Source of the DNA: an uncultured Kangiella sp.
GTDB lineage: Bacteria; Pseudomonadota; Gammaproteobacteria; Enterobacterales; Kangiellaceae
Direction: 5' to 3'
Assembly (NCBI GenBank): GCA_947503435.1
Contig: CANNDL010000002.1
Location: 62,001-126,000 of the forward strand
DNA: 64,000 nucleotides
The position numbers and the translations under genes were made by a program. A model generated the notes under the pieces. The model had not been told where the DNA came from. It did no database searches and saw only the letters and a list, made by a program, of their open reading frames with translations. Shown piece by piece: positions 8,573 through 17,229 of this stretch; positions within the stretch are counted from its first letter, which is position 1; every line of letters starts with the position of its first letter.

Positions 8573-9982
8573 ATGAGTTCTCAAGATAATACTTTTGTCG
8601 TTGGTGATGATAAAGATCTTTACCAAAAACACCATAAAATAAGACCGAAAAAAGTTAACGGATTCTTTAACAATTTTCGCGTCTTATCGGTTTGGTTGTT
8701 GCTTGGATTTTATTATCTTGCTCCTTGGTTAACCTGGAATGGACGTCAGGCAATTCTTTTAGATTTGCCTGCTCGTCAGTTCCATTTGTTCGGTATTACT
8801 TTCTGGCCACAAGATTTTATTTTTCTATCTCTACTGCTTGTGATTGCTGCACTAGCGTTGTTCTTTTTTACGTCGGTAGCGGGTCGGCTATGGTGTGGTT
8901 ACGCTTGTCCGCAAACGGTTTGGACGCAGCTATTTGTTTGGGTTGAGAGATTTATAGAAGGCGATAGAAATAAACAGATCAAATTAAGTAAGCAAAAATG
9001 GAACTTTGAAAAAGTCCGTAAAAAGTTCTCAAAACATTTCCTTTGGATAGTTTTAGCTCTCTTTACCGGCTATACCTTTGTTGGTTACTTTGCCCCTATT
9101 AAAACTCTGACTCAAGAAATTATAACTTTCAGCATGGGACCTTGGGAAATATTCTGGGTGCTGTTCTATAGCTTTGCTACTTGGGGAAATGCTGGGAAGC
9201 TGCGCGAACAAGTTTGTATTTATATGTGTCCTTATGCGCGTTTCCAAAGTTCAATGTTCGATAAAGATACCTTGATAATCGCCTATGACGAAAAACGTGG
9301 CGAGTCTAGAGGAGCTCGTAAAAAAGGCTCAGATGATTACAAACAAGAAGGTCTGGGTGATTGTATCGATTGTATGCAGTGTGTTCATGTTTGCCCGACA
9401 GGAATTGATATCCGAGAAGGTTTGCAATATGAATGTATAGCTTGTGCGGCTTGTATTGACGTTTGTGATCAAGTTATGGGCAAAATGGATTACCCCAAAG
9501 GTTTGATCCGCTATACAACGGAAAATAAGGAAGAAGGAAAATCAGTAAAACTATTGAGGGCTAAGACTGTTGGTTATGGTTTAGTGTTATTATTAATATC
9601 TGGGATTTTTGTCTTCTCTGTGTTTTTAAGAACACCACTAGAACTTGATATAATAAAAGATCGAAACCGCCTTTATATAACCAATAGCTTGGGTTTGGTT
9701 GAGAACATTTATAAATTAAAAATCTTAAATAAAGCTCAGCAAGATAAAACTTATATGATTAAAGTAGAAGGCTTGGAGCAGATGGCTTATAAAGGCCCTT
9801 CTGAGGTTACTGTAGCAGCTGGTGAAGTTAATACTTATCCTGTTCGATTATCAATTGATCCGATTTATATGGAAAAGAGTAATCTTGAAATTATGGTGCA
9901 AATCGAAGCGAAAGATGACCCGTCAATCAAAGTGATAGAGCCTGCAAGATTTTTAGGACCGGCTTTAAAAAGAAGAAGATAG
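8573..9982 (+). CDS. ccoG: cbb3 oxidase accessory ferredoxin-like protein CcoG/RdxA
   Basis: A membrane-bound polyferredoxin-type protein. Work on CcoG homologues links it to reduction of copper during cbb3 assembly. It has about five membrane segments. A central 4Fe-4S region carries CIDCMQCVHVC and CIACAACIDVC (about residues 262-300), with further cysteines in WCGYACPQTVW and YMCPYARFQ. The C-terminal periplasmic part is an Ig-like fold. The 469-residue length is normal. It starts 14 bases after ccoP and is followed 3 bases later by ccoH. Confidence 0.95.
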   Translation: MSSQDNTFVVGDDKDLYQKHHKIRPKKVNGFFNNFRVLSVWLLLGFYYLAPWLTWNGRQAILLDLPARQFHLFGITFWPQDFIFLSLLLVIAALALFFFTSVAGRLWCGYACPQTVWTQLFVWVERFIEGDRNKQIKLSKQKWNFEKVRKKFSKHFLWIVLALFTGYTFVGYFAPIKTLTQEIITFSMGPWEIFWVLFYSFATWGNAGKLREQVCIYMCPYARFQSSMFDKDTLIIAYDEKRGESRGARKKGSDDYKQEGLGDCIDCMQCVHVCPTGIDIREGLQYECIACAACIDVCDQVMGKMDYPKGLIRYTTENKEEGKSVKLLRAKTVGYGLVLLLISGIFVFSVFLRTPLELDIIKDRNRLYITNSLGLVENIYKLKILNKAQQDKTYMIKVEGLEQMAYKGPSEVTVAAGEVNTYPVRLSIDPIYMEKSNLEIMVQIEAKDDPSIKVIEPARFLGPALKRRR

Positions 9983-9985
9983 CAC

Positions 9986-10486
9986 ATGAAAAAAGAAGAT
10001 ACTCAGCCTTGGTATAAACAGTTCTGGCCTTGGTTTTTAATTTCCATCCCAATGGCTTCTATTATTGCCGGTATCGCTATGATTGTTATTTCTATTGATG
10101 GCGCAGATACCTTGGTAAAGGAAGATTATTATAAGGAAGGTTTGGCTATTAATAAGCAGTTCGATAAAATTGAACAAGCCAAGAAACTTCAAATCAAGGC
10201 TAATATTCGTCTTGTAGAAAATAAGTTCAGTATTACTTTGAGTAGCAAGCAACCCATTGCCGAAAGCCTCGTTTTAAGTTTCAGCCATGCCACTATTGAA
10301 TCCAAAGATTTTGAATTGAACTTGCAGCAGGATGCGAATGGTAACTACTTTGCTTTTTTGCCAGCTGAACGATTAAACGAAATTCAAGGCAAGTGGTATT
10401 TAGAACTAGCACCTCGCTCCTCGAATTGGCTACTCAAGGGACACTGGTACCTGCCCTCACCCACAGCAGTTACGTTAGGAAAATAG
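9986..10486 (+). CDS. ccoH: FixH/CcoH family cbb3 assembly protein
   Basis: A 166-residue FixH-family protein needed for cbb3 stability in other species. One N-terminal membrane helix (about residues 13-36) is followed by the family motif VKEDYYKEGLAINK and a periplasmic beta domain. Its TAG is immediately followed by the ATG of ccoI, indicating translational coupling. Confidence 0.9.
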   Translation: MKKEDTQPWYKQFWPWFLISIPMASIIAGIAMIVISIDGADTLVKEDYYKEGLAINKQFDKIEQAKKLQIKANIRLVENKFSITLSSKQPIAESLVLSFSHATIESKDFELNLQQDANGNYFAFLPAERLNEIQGKWYLELAPRSSNWLLKGHWYLPSPTAVTLGK

Positions 10487-12892
10487 ATGACCGCTCAAGA
10501 AGCGAATTTGTGTTTCCACTGCCACTTACCTATTCCAAATGATTTTAATCAAAACTTTGAGTATCAGGGAAAGACGCGACAGTTTTGTTGCTTAGGTTGT
10601 TTCTGTATTGCGGAAACTATTATTTCAAGTGGTCTGGATGATTATTATAAATTCCGTACCGCCGTTGCGCCAAAGGCGGACGAACTAATACCAGGGGAAT
10701 TTAAGGTCTATGACGAACAAGAAGTTCTTGAAAGTTTCACTTCGAGTTCATCTGAATACAGTCAAACAATAGAACTGATTTGTGAAAACTTGCAGTGTAG
10801 TGCCTGTAGTTGGTTAATAGAAAAGCAAATTGGTAAGTTGCCGGCTGTTTCAAAAGTTTCAACTAATGTAACCGATCAAACTGTCTATCTTGACTGGGAT
10901 AAGAAGAAATCAAAACTTAGTGATATTTTGCTTAAATTTCATCATTTAGGATATCCTGTAAAACCTTACAACCCTGAGCAAGTGAGTTCGCTTCATCAAC
11001 AGCAAAATAAATCCTGGCTAAAACGATTAGGCTTGGCTGGTTTAGGCATGATGCAAGTCATGATGTATGCCGTAGCTCTTTACATAGGAGCATTTGATGG
11101 TATCGACGATGTGCATCAAAGCTTTTTACGATGGGTCAGCTTTTTAGTAGCAACTCCTGTCTTGTTTTATTCAGGCTTTCCATTTTTTAGTAACGCCTAT
11201 CGTGCCATTAAAACTTGGCAGTTGAATATGGATGTTCCTATAGCAGTTGCTTTGTCATTGGCTTATATTACGAGCATTTGGGCTACATTAAGTAACAGCG
11301 GAGAAATTTATTTTGATTCAGTTACTATGTTCGTTTTTTTCTTATTGATCGGACGTTACCTTGAGTACCAAGCGCGGCAAGAAGTACGAAAACAATTCGA
11401 TTTTAAAGATTCTTTATCCGCATTATTAGTTAACCGGATTGGTTCAAATAAAACAATTAAGGCGGTCCCAGTTCAAAAAGTTGTGTTAGGAGATTCGCTA
11501 TTAATTAAACCTGGTGAGCCTATAGTTTTTGATGGAGTTATTAGTGCTGGAGAGAGCTCAATTAATGAAGCCATGTTAAGTGGCGAGTTTATGCCATCAA
11601 ATAAGCGACAAGGTGATAAGGTTCTTGCTGGCAGTATTAATGGTGATTCCCCAATAGAAGTAGAGGTTACTCACCTCAAAGAGCAAGGTTTTATGAATAA
11701 TTTAAAGCAGATGCAGAAAAAGGCTTTATTAGATAAGCCGAAAATCACCTTAATCGCTGATAAAGTTGCTAGGTATTTTGTGACTGCTATTTTGCTACTT
11801 GCAGTGTCGACCTTTACATTTTGGTACTTAAAAGATCCTTCTCAAGCGTTATGGATTACAATTGCAGTTTTGGTCGTAAGTTGTCCGTGCGCCCTTTCTC
11901 TTGCTACACCTGTAGCGCTTGCCTGCGGGGTGTCTTCACTAAATCATCGAAATTTTTTAGTACAAGATCAAGATTTTCTGCAAAAGTTAAGTTTAGCCAC
12001 TGATGTTATCCTTGATAAAACAGGAACCTTAACTAAAGGCGAATTAACCGTTGAAAGCATTAGCAACTTTACTGATAAGTCTAATCAATCTTTGTTAGCG
12101 ATTATCGCTAGCCTAGAATCATCTTCAGAGCATCCTATAGCGCTTGCATTTAAAGGCTATAGCAATATCAAAATTCAAGCTAAGGATATCAAAGTCTACC
12201 CTTATGCGGGCGTCGCCGGTAATATCGAGCAAGAGCGTTATTGGTTTGGTAATAAATTTTTCATTAGTGACAATACGCAAACACAAGAATGTTTGATGAA
12301 CACCAGTTGTCTTTATTTGACGAACTACAACAGTATTCTCGCTGAAATAACGCTATCCGACAAATTGCGTGATGAACTACATAATAGCTGTAGAGACCTT
12401 ATGAAGGCGGGAAAGAGGCTGCACTTGCTGAGTGGAGATCCTAGCGGGCAGGTTAAAGCTTTGGCTGAAGATTTGGGTATTGAAGATTGGCGCAACAATC
12501 TTAAGCCTGAAGAAAAGTTGGACTATATAAAGTCACTAAAGTCTTCGTCAGAAATGGCAAACATCCTAACTATTGGTGATGGTGTTAACGATGCACCAGC
12601 CATGGCTGCAAGTGATACCTCTATCGCTATGGCGGGAGCATCTGAGTTAACAAAAGTTAATGCAGATAGTTATTTATTATCAGCGAAGCTTGCGGACATT
12701 CAGTTTGCCCTTAAAAAATCAGCACAAACAAATAATGTCATTAAGCAAAATTTAACGTGGGCTCTTTGCTATAATATATTTATGATCCCCTTTGCCATTG
12801 CAGGAATGATTCCTCCCTACTTAGCTGCTATTGGAATGTCACTTAGCTCTATAGTTGTGGTTATTAATTCTTTACGGCTTAACCCAAAATAA
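10487..12892 (+). CDS. ccoI: Copper-exporting P1B-type ATPase CcoI/FixI
   Basis: An ATP-driven copper transporter that supplies the CuB site of cbb3 oxidase. The N-terminal region is cysteine-rich (CFHCH, CCLGCFC), followed by a heavy-metal-associated domain with CSACSW near residue 105. Eight membrane segments, the CPC metal site (C466-P-C468) and the phosphorylation motif DKTGT (D510) follow, then the hinge GDGVNDAP. The 801-residue length is typical. It is the only heavy-metal ATPase in the window, and its place in the cco run supports assembly rather than copper resistance. Confidence 0.95.
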   Translation: MTAQEANLCFHCHLPIPNDFNQNFEYQGKTRQFCCLGCFCIAETIISSGLDDYYKFRTAVAPKADELIPGEFKVYDEQEVLESFTSSSSEYSQTIELICENLQCSACSWLIEKQIGKLPAVSKVSTNVTDQTVYLDWDKKKSKLSDILLKFHHLGYPVKPYNPEQVSSLHQQQNKSWLKRLGLAGLGMMQVMMYAVALYIGAFDGIDDVHQSFLRWVSFLVATPVLFYSGFPFFSNAYRAIKTWQLNMDVPIAVALSLAYITSIWATLSNSGEIYFDSVTMFVFFLLIGRYLEYQARQEVRKQFDFKDSLSALLVNRIGSNKTIKAVPVQKVVLGDSLLIKPGEPIVFDGVISAGESSINEAMLSGEFMPSNKRQGDKVLAGSINGDSPIEVEVTHLKEQGFMNNLKQMQKKALLDKPKITLIADKVARYFVTAILLLAVSTFTFWYLKDPSQALWITIAVLVVSCPCALSLATPVALACGVSSLNHRNFLVQDQDFLQKLSLATDVILDKTGTLTKGELTVESISNFTDKSNQSLLAIIASLESSSEHPIALAFKGYSNIKIQAKDIKVYPYAGVAGNIEQERYWFGNKFFISDNTQTQECLMNTSCLYLTNYNSILAEITLSDKLRDELHNSCRDLMKAGKRLHLLSGDPSGQVKALAEDLGIEDWRNNLKPEEKLDYIKSLKSSSEMANILTIGDGVNDAPAMAASDTSIAMAGASELTKVNADSYLLSAKLADIQFALKKSAQTNNVIKQNLTWALCYNIFMIPFAIAGMIPPYLAAIGMSLSSIVVVINSLRLNPK

Positions 12893-12893
12893 T

Positions 12894-13067
12894 ATGAATG
12901 CGATTTATTTTTTGATTCCCCTCACCTTGCTGCTGTTAGCGTTAGCTATCGCTTTATTTTTCTGGGCGGTTAACAGCGATCAATATTCGGATCTTGATAA
13001 AGAGTCACAACAAATATTATTTGATGAGAAACCTGAAACTAGTTCAAAACCTGACAAGCAGGAATAG
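12894..13067 (+). CDS. ccoS: cbb3 oxidase maturation protein CcoS
   Basis: A 57-residue single-helix protein starting MNAIYFLIPL, with the family-typical FFWAVNSDQYSDLD after the helix. CcoS is needed for cofactor insertion into cbb3 in Rhodobacter. The ATG at 12894, one base after the ccoI stop, is preferred over an upstream in-frame non-ATG start that would overlap ccoI. It is 9 bases from the next gene. Confidence 0.92.
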   Translation: MNAIYFLIPLTLLLLALAIALFFWAVNSDQYSDLDKESQQILFDEKPETSSKPDKQE

Positions 13068-13075
13068 CTTACCCA

Positions 13076-13783
13076 ATGTACACACTCTACTTAACAGCGC
13101 TTACCATGGGATTTATCGGCTCTTTGCATTGTGTGGGAATGTGTGGCGGAATAACAGTCGCATTTAACCAAGCTGTACATCAAGAGAAGCAGCTTCAACT
13201 TAGCTTCACTTATCAGTTCTTTCGAATTATAAGCTACGCCATATTAGGCGCACTTGTCGCTGTGTTTGGCGCTTTATTTACGAAAGCGAGCTTTCCTGTG
13301 CTGCCGATATTAAGTGGAATATTCATGATTTTACTAGGATTCTACTTGGTTAGCTTTTCTGCACCGCTGTTAGGTTTGGAAAAGTTAGGCCATAAGCTAT
13401 GGAAGCGAGTTCAACCTATTCAACGTTCATTTTTGCCTGTTCAAACTTTTAGTCAAGCGACAATAATTGGTCTGCTATGGGGGCTTTTGCCTTGTGGTCT
13501 GGTGTATAGCGCGTTGGCATTGGCTGTAAGTAGCGGCTCTGCTATAGAAGGGTTTATAGTGATGCTATGCTTTGGTGTTGGCACTCTTCCTATGCTACTG
13601 TCTGTGGGAATGGCTAGTCAGAAGCTATTGAGTTTCGCTAAAAAGCAATGGGTTAAGAATATTGCGGCCATGATTTTTATTCTGCTTGGGATTTATTATA
13701 TCTACTCGGCATTGGCGCAAGATCATAGTCATCATCAAAGAAATGGACAAACTATCCAGCAGCAAGACCATTCCCATCATTAA
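13076..13783 (+). CDS. TauE/SafE-like (DsbD_2 type) membrane protein with His-rich tail
   Basis: A six-helix membrane protein of 235 residues from the sulfite exporter TauE/SafE (UreH/DsbD-like) group that commonly follows ccoS in proteobacteria. The first helix has the metal-type motif HCVGMCGG. A second conserved motif, LLWGLLPCGLVYSALALA, lies near residue 145. The C-terminus has repeated DHSHH segments, likely able to bind copper or other metal. Being last in the cco run suggests a role in metal supply to the oxidase. That is inferred from position and residues, not from direct family knowledge of substrate. Confidence 0.85.
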   Translation: MYTLYLTALTMGFIGSLHCVGMCGGITVAFNQAVHQEKQLQLSFTYQFFRIISYAILGALVAVFGALFTKASFPVLPILSGIFMILLGFYLVSFSAPLLGLEKLGHKLWKRVQPIQRSFLPVQTFSQATIIGLLWGLLPCGLVYSALALAVSSGSAIEGFIVMLCFGVGTLPMLLSVGMASQKLLSFAKKQWVKNIAAMIFILLGIYYIYSALAQDHSHHQRNGQTIQQQDHSHH

Positions 13784-13796
13784 TTAGCGGCTAAAC

Positions 13797-13837
13797 TTGA
13801 TTTATATCAAGTTCTGGCTAACGCATAGCAATAAGAT
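13797..13837 (+). promoter_or_regulatory. FNR box and class II promoter of hemN-fnr
   Basis: TTGATTTATATCAA (13797-13810) is a perfect FNR palindrome directly after the TauE-like gene. A -10-like TAAGAT lies at 13832-13837, putting the box centre near -41 from the expected start. As fnr follows hemN with no gap, this also implies autoregulation of fnr. The box overlaps a possible upstream hemN start, which argues that translation begins at 13869. Confidence 0.8.
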
Positions 13838-13868
13838 AGCATTAGTAAACTTCACTGATTTGAACTCG

Positions 13869-15227
13869 ATGCAGCTAGATACTAAGTTAATACAAAAATA
13901 TAATATTTCGGGGCCTCGTTATACCTCATACCCAACTGTTCTGGAATTTCACCAGGATTTTATTGAAGACAGTTATATAAAAGCCCTCTCATCAGTTAAA
14001 AGTAAAAAGCTATCGATTTACATACATATCCCTTTCTGTAGGAATATCTGTTATTACTGCGCATGTAACAAGGTCATCACAAAGGATTCCAAAAAAGCTG
14101 AGGTATATGTTGATTACCTAATAAAAGAAGCAAAATTAGTGGCTAAAGACTGTGCTTCGAAAGATGTTGGACAGATACATTTTGGCGGCGGCACCCCAAC
14201 ATTTTTATCTCCTAATCAGCTACAAACTATTATCGCCAGCCTAGCCGATATCTATAATATCGACGATGATGCCGAAATCTCAATTGAAGTAGATCCAAGA
14301 ACCGTCAATAGTTCTGACTTAACCTTTTATAAATCTATTGGCTTTAACCGAATTTCTATAGGAGTTCAGGATCTTGACACTAAAGTCCAGTCTGCGGTCA
14401 ATCGTGAGCACAGTTATGAGTTAGTCGAAAGCTTGTTTGCTCAAGCCAAGCAAGATGGATTCGAGTCCGTTAATATGGATTTAATTTACGGGCTTCCCCA
14501 TCAAACAACAGAGACCTTTGCGAGAACAATAGCACAAGTCCTAAAGTTAGCTCCAAACCGTATAGCCCTTTATAACTATGCACACCTGCCACATAGGTTT
14601 AAACCTCAACGTCGTATAAATGCGGCGGACCTACCTTCGGCTGAACAAAAGTTAGCAATTTTTGAATCAACAATGAATCAATTGATCGAAGCTGGTTATG
14701 TCTATATTGGTATGGATCATTTCGCCCTACCTAATGATAGTCTTAATATAGCGCAGCGAAATGGTAAGTTGCACCGCAATTTTCAAGGCTATACTACCCA
14801 TAAAGACTACCAATTAGTGGGCTTAGGGGTATCTTCAATTAGTAAGGTTGGCAATTGTTATAGTCAGAACCAGACAGAGTTATCACAATATTACCAATCA
14901 TTAGATGATTCTAAACTTCCTGTATGGCGAGGCTGTACGCTTAATCAAGATGATGAACTACGTAGAGAGCTCATCATGAGTTTAATATGCAATTTTAAGC
15001 TTGATATAGTTAATTTAGAAAGCTCTTATAACTTCAACTTCTTTGACTACTTTAAAACTGAAATAGAACAGCTTGATTACTTTGCCCAAGATGGCTTAAT
15101 CAATATCTCTGACGTGAGCATTACTGTTACTGATACAGGACGCTATTTTATTAGAAATATATGTATGCAATTCGATCGTTACATGCAAGAAATTAATCAA
15201 CTTCAAGCTTTTTCCAAGGTGATTTAG
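13869..15227 (+). CDS. hemN: Oxygen-independent coproporphyrinogen III oxidase
   Basis: A radical-SAM enzyme that decarboxylates coproporphyrinogen III to protoporphyrinogen IX without oxygen, supplying heme for the cytochromes encoded next door. The ATG at 13869 (MQLDTKLIQKYN) gives 452 residues, close to E. coli HemN (457). The SAM cluster motif is C57-x3-C61-x2-C64, with a further cysteine at 66. The N-terminal RYTSYPT and GGGTPTFL are family signatures. A longer reading from a TTG at 13797 is rejected because it would start on the FNR box. It ends flush with the fnr start. Confidence 0.95.
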   Translation: MQLDTKLIQKYNISGPRYTSYPTVLEFHQDFIEDSYIKALSSVKSKKLSIYIHIPFCRNICYYCACNKVITKDSKKAEVYVDYLIKEAKLVAKDCASKDVGQIHFGGGTPTFLSPNQLQTIIASLADIYNIDDDAEISIEVDPRTVNSSDLTFYKSIGFNRISIGVQDLDTKVQSAVNREHSYELVESLFAQAKQDGFESVNMDLIYGLPHQTTETFARTIAQVLKLAPNRIALYNYAHLPHRFKPQRRINAADLPSAEQKLAIFESTMNQLIEAGYVYIGMDHFALPNDSLNIAQRNGKLHRNFQGYTTHKDYQLVGLGVSSISKVGNCYSQNQTELSQYYQSLDDSKLPVWRGCTLNQDDELRRELIMSLICNFKLDIVNLESSYNFNFFDYFKTEIEQLDYFAQDGLINISDVSITVTDTGRYFIRNICMQFDRYMQEINQLQAFSKVI

Positions 15228-15992
15228 ATGGTTTTAGTTGATAAACTTAGAAGCACAGATTGCAAACCTACAAAACTAATGGATTTAGAGCAAATCAAAT
15301 GTCAAAGTTGCAGTATTAGTCGACTTTGCTTGCCTGTGATGTTGGCTGACGCCGAGATAGAGCACTTGGATAGTATCGTTAAAAGACGGAAGCCCTATCA
15401 AAAAGACGATGTGCTATTTCGCTTTGGTGAGCCTCTTCAATCTTTGTACGCCGTACGCTCTGGTTGTTTAAAAACATATACTCTTGATGCTGACGGCATT
15501 GAGCAAATTACAGGCTTTTATCTGCCGGGAGAAATTATTGGGCTAGATGCTATTGCGAATAATACGCATCAAAGCTTTGCAAAAGCCCTAGACACATCTT
15601 TAGTCTGTGCCTTGCCTTACAATAAACTGGATATCTTAGCGGGCCAAATTCCAGGGCTGCGTAGTCAATTGCTTAAAATTATGAGCAGCGAGATCCAAGA
15701 TGATAAAGCCCTCTTTTTATTATTAAACAAAAAAAATGCTGAGCAACGATTAGCGGCTTTTGTTATTAACTTATCCCGCCGCTATGCAAATCGAGGATTA
15801 GCATCTGATCGTTTCCAATTGCCTATGACTCAAGTTGATATTGCTAACTATCTTGGAATGGCTGTTGAGACCATAAGTCGTCTATTTAAAAAACTGCATA
15901 AATTAGACTTATTAGAACTAAAGCAAAAAGAAATCAATATTTTGAATATGCAGCAATTGAGTCATTTCGCGGGCACTAGCTGTCACGTATAA
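15228..15992 (+). CDS. fnr: FNR/ANR oxygen-sensing transcription regulator
   Basis: A Crp/Fnr-family regulator that senses oxygen with a 4Fe-4S cluster. All four cluster cysteines are present: C25, C28, C34 and C127, with the same 102-residue span between first and last as E. coli C20-C122. The cyclic-nucleotide-binding-type fold spans about residues 45-165. The C-terminal helix-turn-helix has VETISRLF, whose E, S and R are the residues that read TTGAT. The 254-residue length is normal. It abuts hemN, and three perfect FNR boxes lie within the window. Confidence 0.96.
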   Translation: MVLVDKLRSTDCKPTKLMDLEQIKCQSCSISRLCLPVMLADAEIEHLDSIVKRRKPYQKDDVLFRFGEPLQSLYAVRSGCLKTYTLDADGIEQITGFYLPGEIIGLDAIANNTHQSFAKALDTSLVCALPYNKLDILAGQIPGLRSQLLKIMSSEIQDDKALFLLLNKKNAEQRLAAFVINLSRRYANRGLASDRFQLPMTQVDIANYLGMAVETISRLFKKLHKLDLLELKQKEINILNMQQLSHFAGTSCHV

Positions 15993-16007
15993 AATATAGG
16001 AGATGTC

Positions 16008-16604
16008 ATGAAGAATCGTTTTAACCTGCTTTATAATCCTGAAGAAACTTGGCGCGCGATCAAAGCCAAAAATTTTACGATACAACAAGTTTATGTGCGA
16101 TTCTTAATATTGATGGCCTTGATTCCCGTATCATCCGCTTTCATCGGTACGGTATATATAGGCTGGCAAGTGGGTTCAGAAGAAGCAACTAAGCTAACGC
16201 CTAACAGCGCCTTTATGATTTCTGCAGCGGCTTATATAGGCATGTTGGCTGGTGCCTATATTTTCGCACAATTTGTACGCTGGATGGCTAGAACCTATGG
16301 TTCGGAAGCAAGCTTAGCAGATTGTTTTGCTTTAGTAGTTTACTCTGCAACTCCACTTTTTTTGGCGGGTTTGGTTAGTGTGTATCCTATTTTATGGTTA
16401 GATACCTTAGTGACCCTTGCTGCCCTTGCCTACGCTGTATATTTATTATTCATTGGTACTCCCATCATGATGGGAGTCAACCAAGATAAAGGCTTTATGT
16501 TTAGTAATTCAATTATTGCTGTGGCCATGGTTTTAGCTGTTGGCTCCATTGCAATAAGTGTTTTATTCTGGGGAATGGGGATTGCTCCGGAGTTCACCGT
16601 TTAA
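16008..16604 (+). CDS. Yip1-domain membrane protein
   Basis: A 198-residue integral membrane protein with about five helices. The N-terminal NLLYNPEETWRAIK pattern is typical of bacterial Yip1-domain (PF04893) proteins, whose function is not established. It has a good ribosome site (AGGAG) and starts 15 bases after fnr. It is probably cotranscribed with fnr and the downstream usp gene. Confidence 0.75.
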   Translation: MKNRFNLLYNPEETWRAIKAKNFTIQQVYVRFLILMALIPVSSAFIGTVYIGWQVGSEEATKLTPNSAFMISAAAYIGMLAGAYIFAQFVRWMARTYGSEASLADCFALVVYSATPLFLAGLVSVYPILWLDTLVTLAALAYAVYLLFIGTPIMMGVNQDKGFMFSNSIIAVAMVLAVGSIAISVLFWGMGIAPEFTV

Positions 16605-16629
16605 ATAAACTAAGTGATTGAGAGGCTCT

Positions 16630-17025
16630 ATGTATAAAACTATCGTCTGTGCAATTGAAGCGACTAAAGAAGGGAAGACTTTACTCAAAAAGGCAGTTAA
16701 ATTTTCTGAACTTTATGGCGCAAAACTCTATGTCATAAATGTTGTTCCTTACCAGTTACTCCCTAAGGATTACCAGAAGGAACTTAAAGAAAAAATTATT
16801 CCGAAGATGACTGAAATTACTGAATCATTTGGCATCACCAAAAAATACAGCTGTGTAAAATTTGGTAAGCCGTATGAAAGAATTTGTGAGTTAGCTGAAA
16901 AAAAGAGTGCAGATTTAATTATTCTTGGCACACACTCAAAAAAAGGGTTAAAAGCTTTATTAGGTTCAACCGCTAACGGTGTGGCTAATTACGCTGCTTG
17001 CGACGTATCATTAATTAGAATTTAA
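16630..17025 (+). CDS. Universal stress protein (UspA family)
   Basis: A 131-residue single-domain Usp protein starting MYKTIVCAIEATKEG. The ATG at 16630 is chosen because AGAGG lies 5 bases ahead; an in-frame TTG at 16618 lacks such a site. The C-terminal LIILGTHSKKGLKALLGSTANGV matches the Usp nucleotide-binding signature (G-x2-G-x9-G-S/T), suggesting an ATP-binding form. Usp genes near fnr/anr often belong to the low-oxygen regulon, but no separate FNR box was seen here. Confidence 0.88.
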   Translation: MYKTIVCAIEATKEGKTLLKKAVKFSELYGAKLYVINVVPYQLLPKDYQKELKEKIIPKMTEITESFGITKKYSCVKFGKPYERICELAEKKSADLIILGTHSKKGLKALLGSTANGVANYAACDVSLIRI

Positions 17026-17100
17026 TCGCTAAGGAAGAGTTTTAAATTTAGTACCAAAGGTATTCTGATATTCCTGTGCTAATACCAGTTCTCGCTCTCA

Positions 17101-17229
17101 TTAAGATAGAAACATTCTTATAATTGCTCCAATGGTTCCTAAAGCAATAACTCCCGCTAGCCAAAGCCCAACAAACCATAGCCATTTGTTAGGCTTTTGC
17201 TGGGATGAGTTTTTTTCTAGTTTAGCCAT
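17101..17229 (-). CDS. DUF2474 small membrane protein of the Cio-type bd oxidase
   Basis: A 42-residue reading frame (MAKLEKNSSQQ...) with one membrane helix. The core KWLWFVGLWLAGVIALG matches the W-F-V-x-L-W-x-A-G pattern of DUF2474 proteins that follow cydB/cioB. Its ATG overlaps the cioB stop by one base (TAATG), so translational coupling is likely. By analogy with CydX it may be an accessory subunit of the oxidase. That role is inferred. Confidence 0.8.
   Translation of the reverse strand: MAKLEKNSSQQKPNKWLWFVGLWLAGVIALGTIGAIIRMFLS

Noticed and set aside
13797-13868. N-terminal extension of HemN from a TTG
   Set aside because: The start codon is part of a perfect FNR palindrome, and the extra 24 residues do not resemble HemN.
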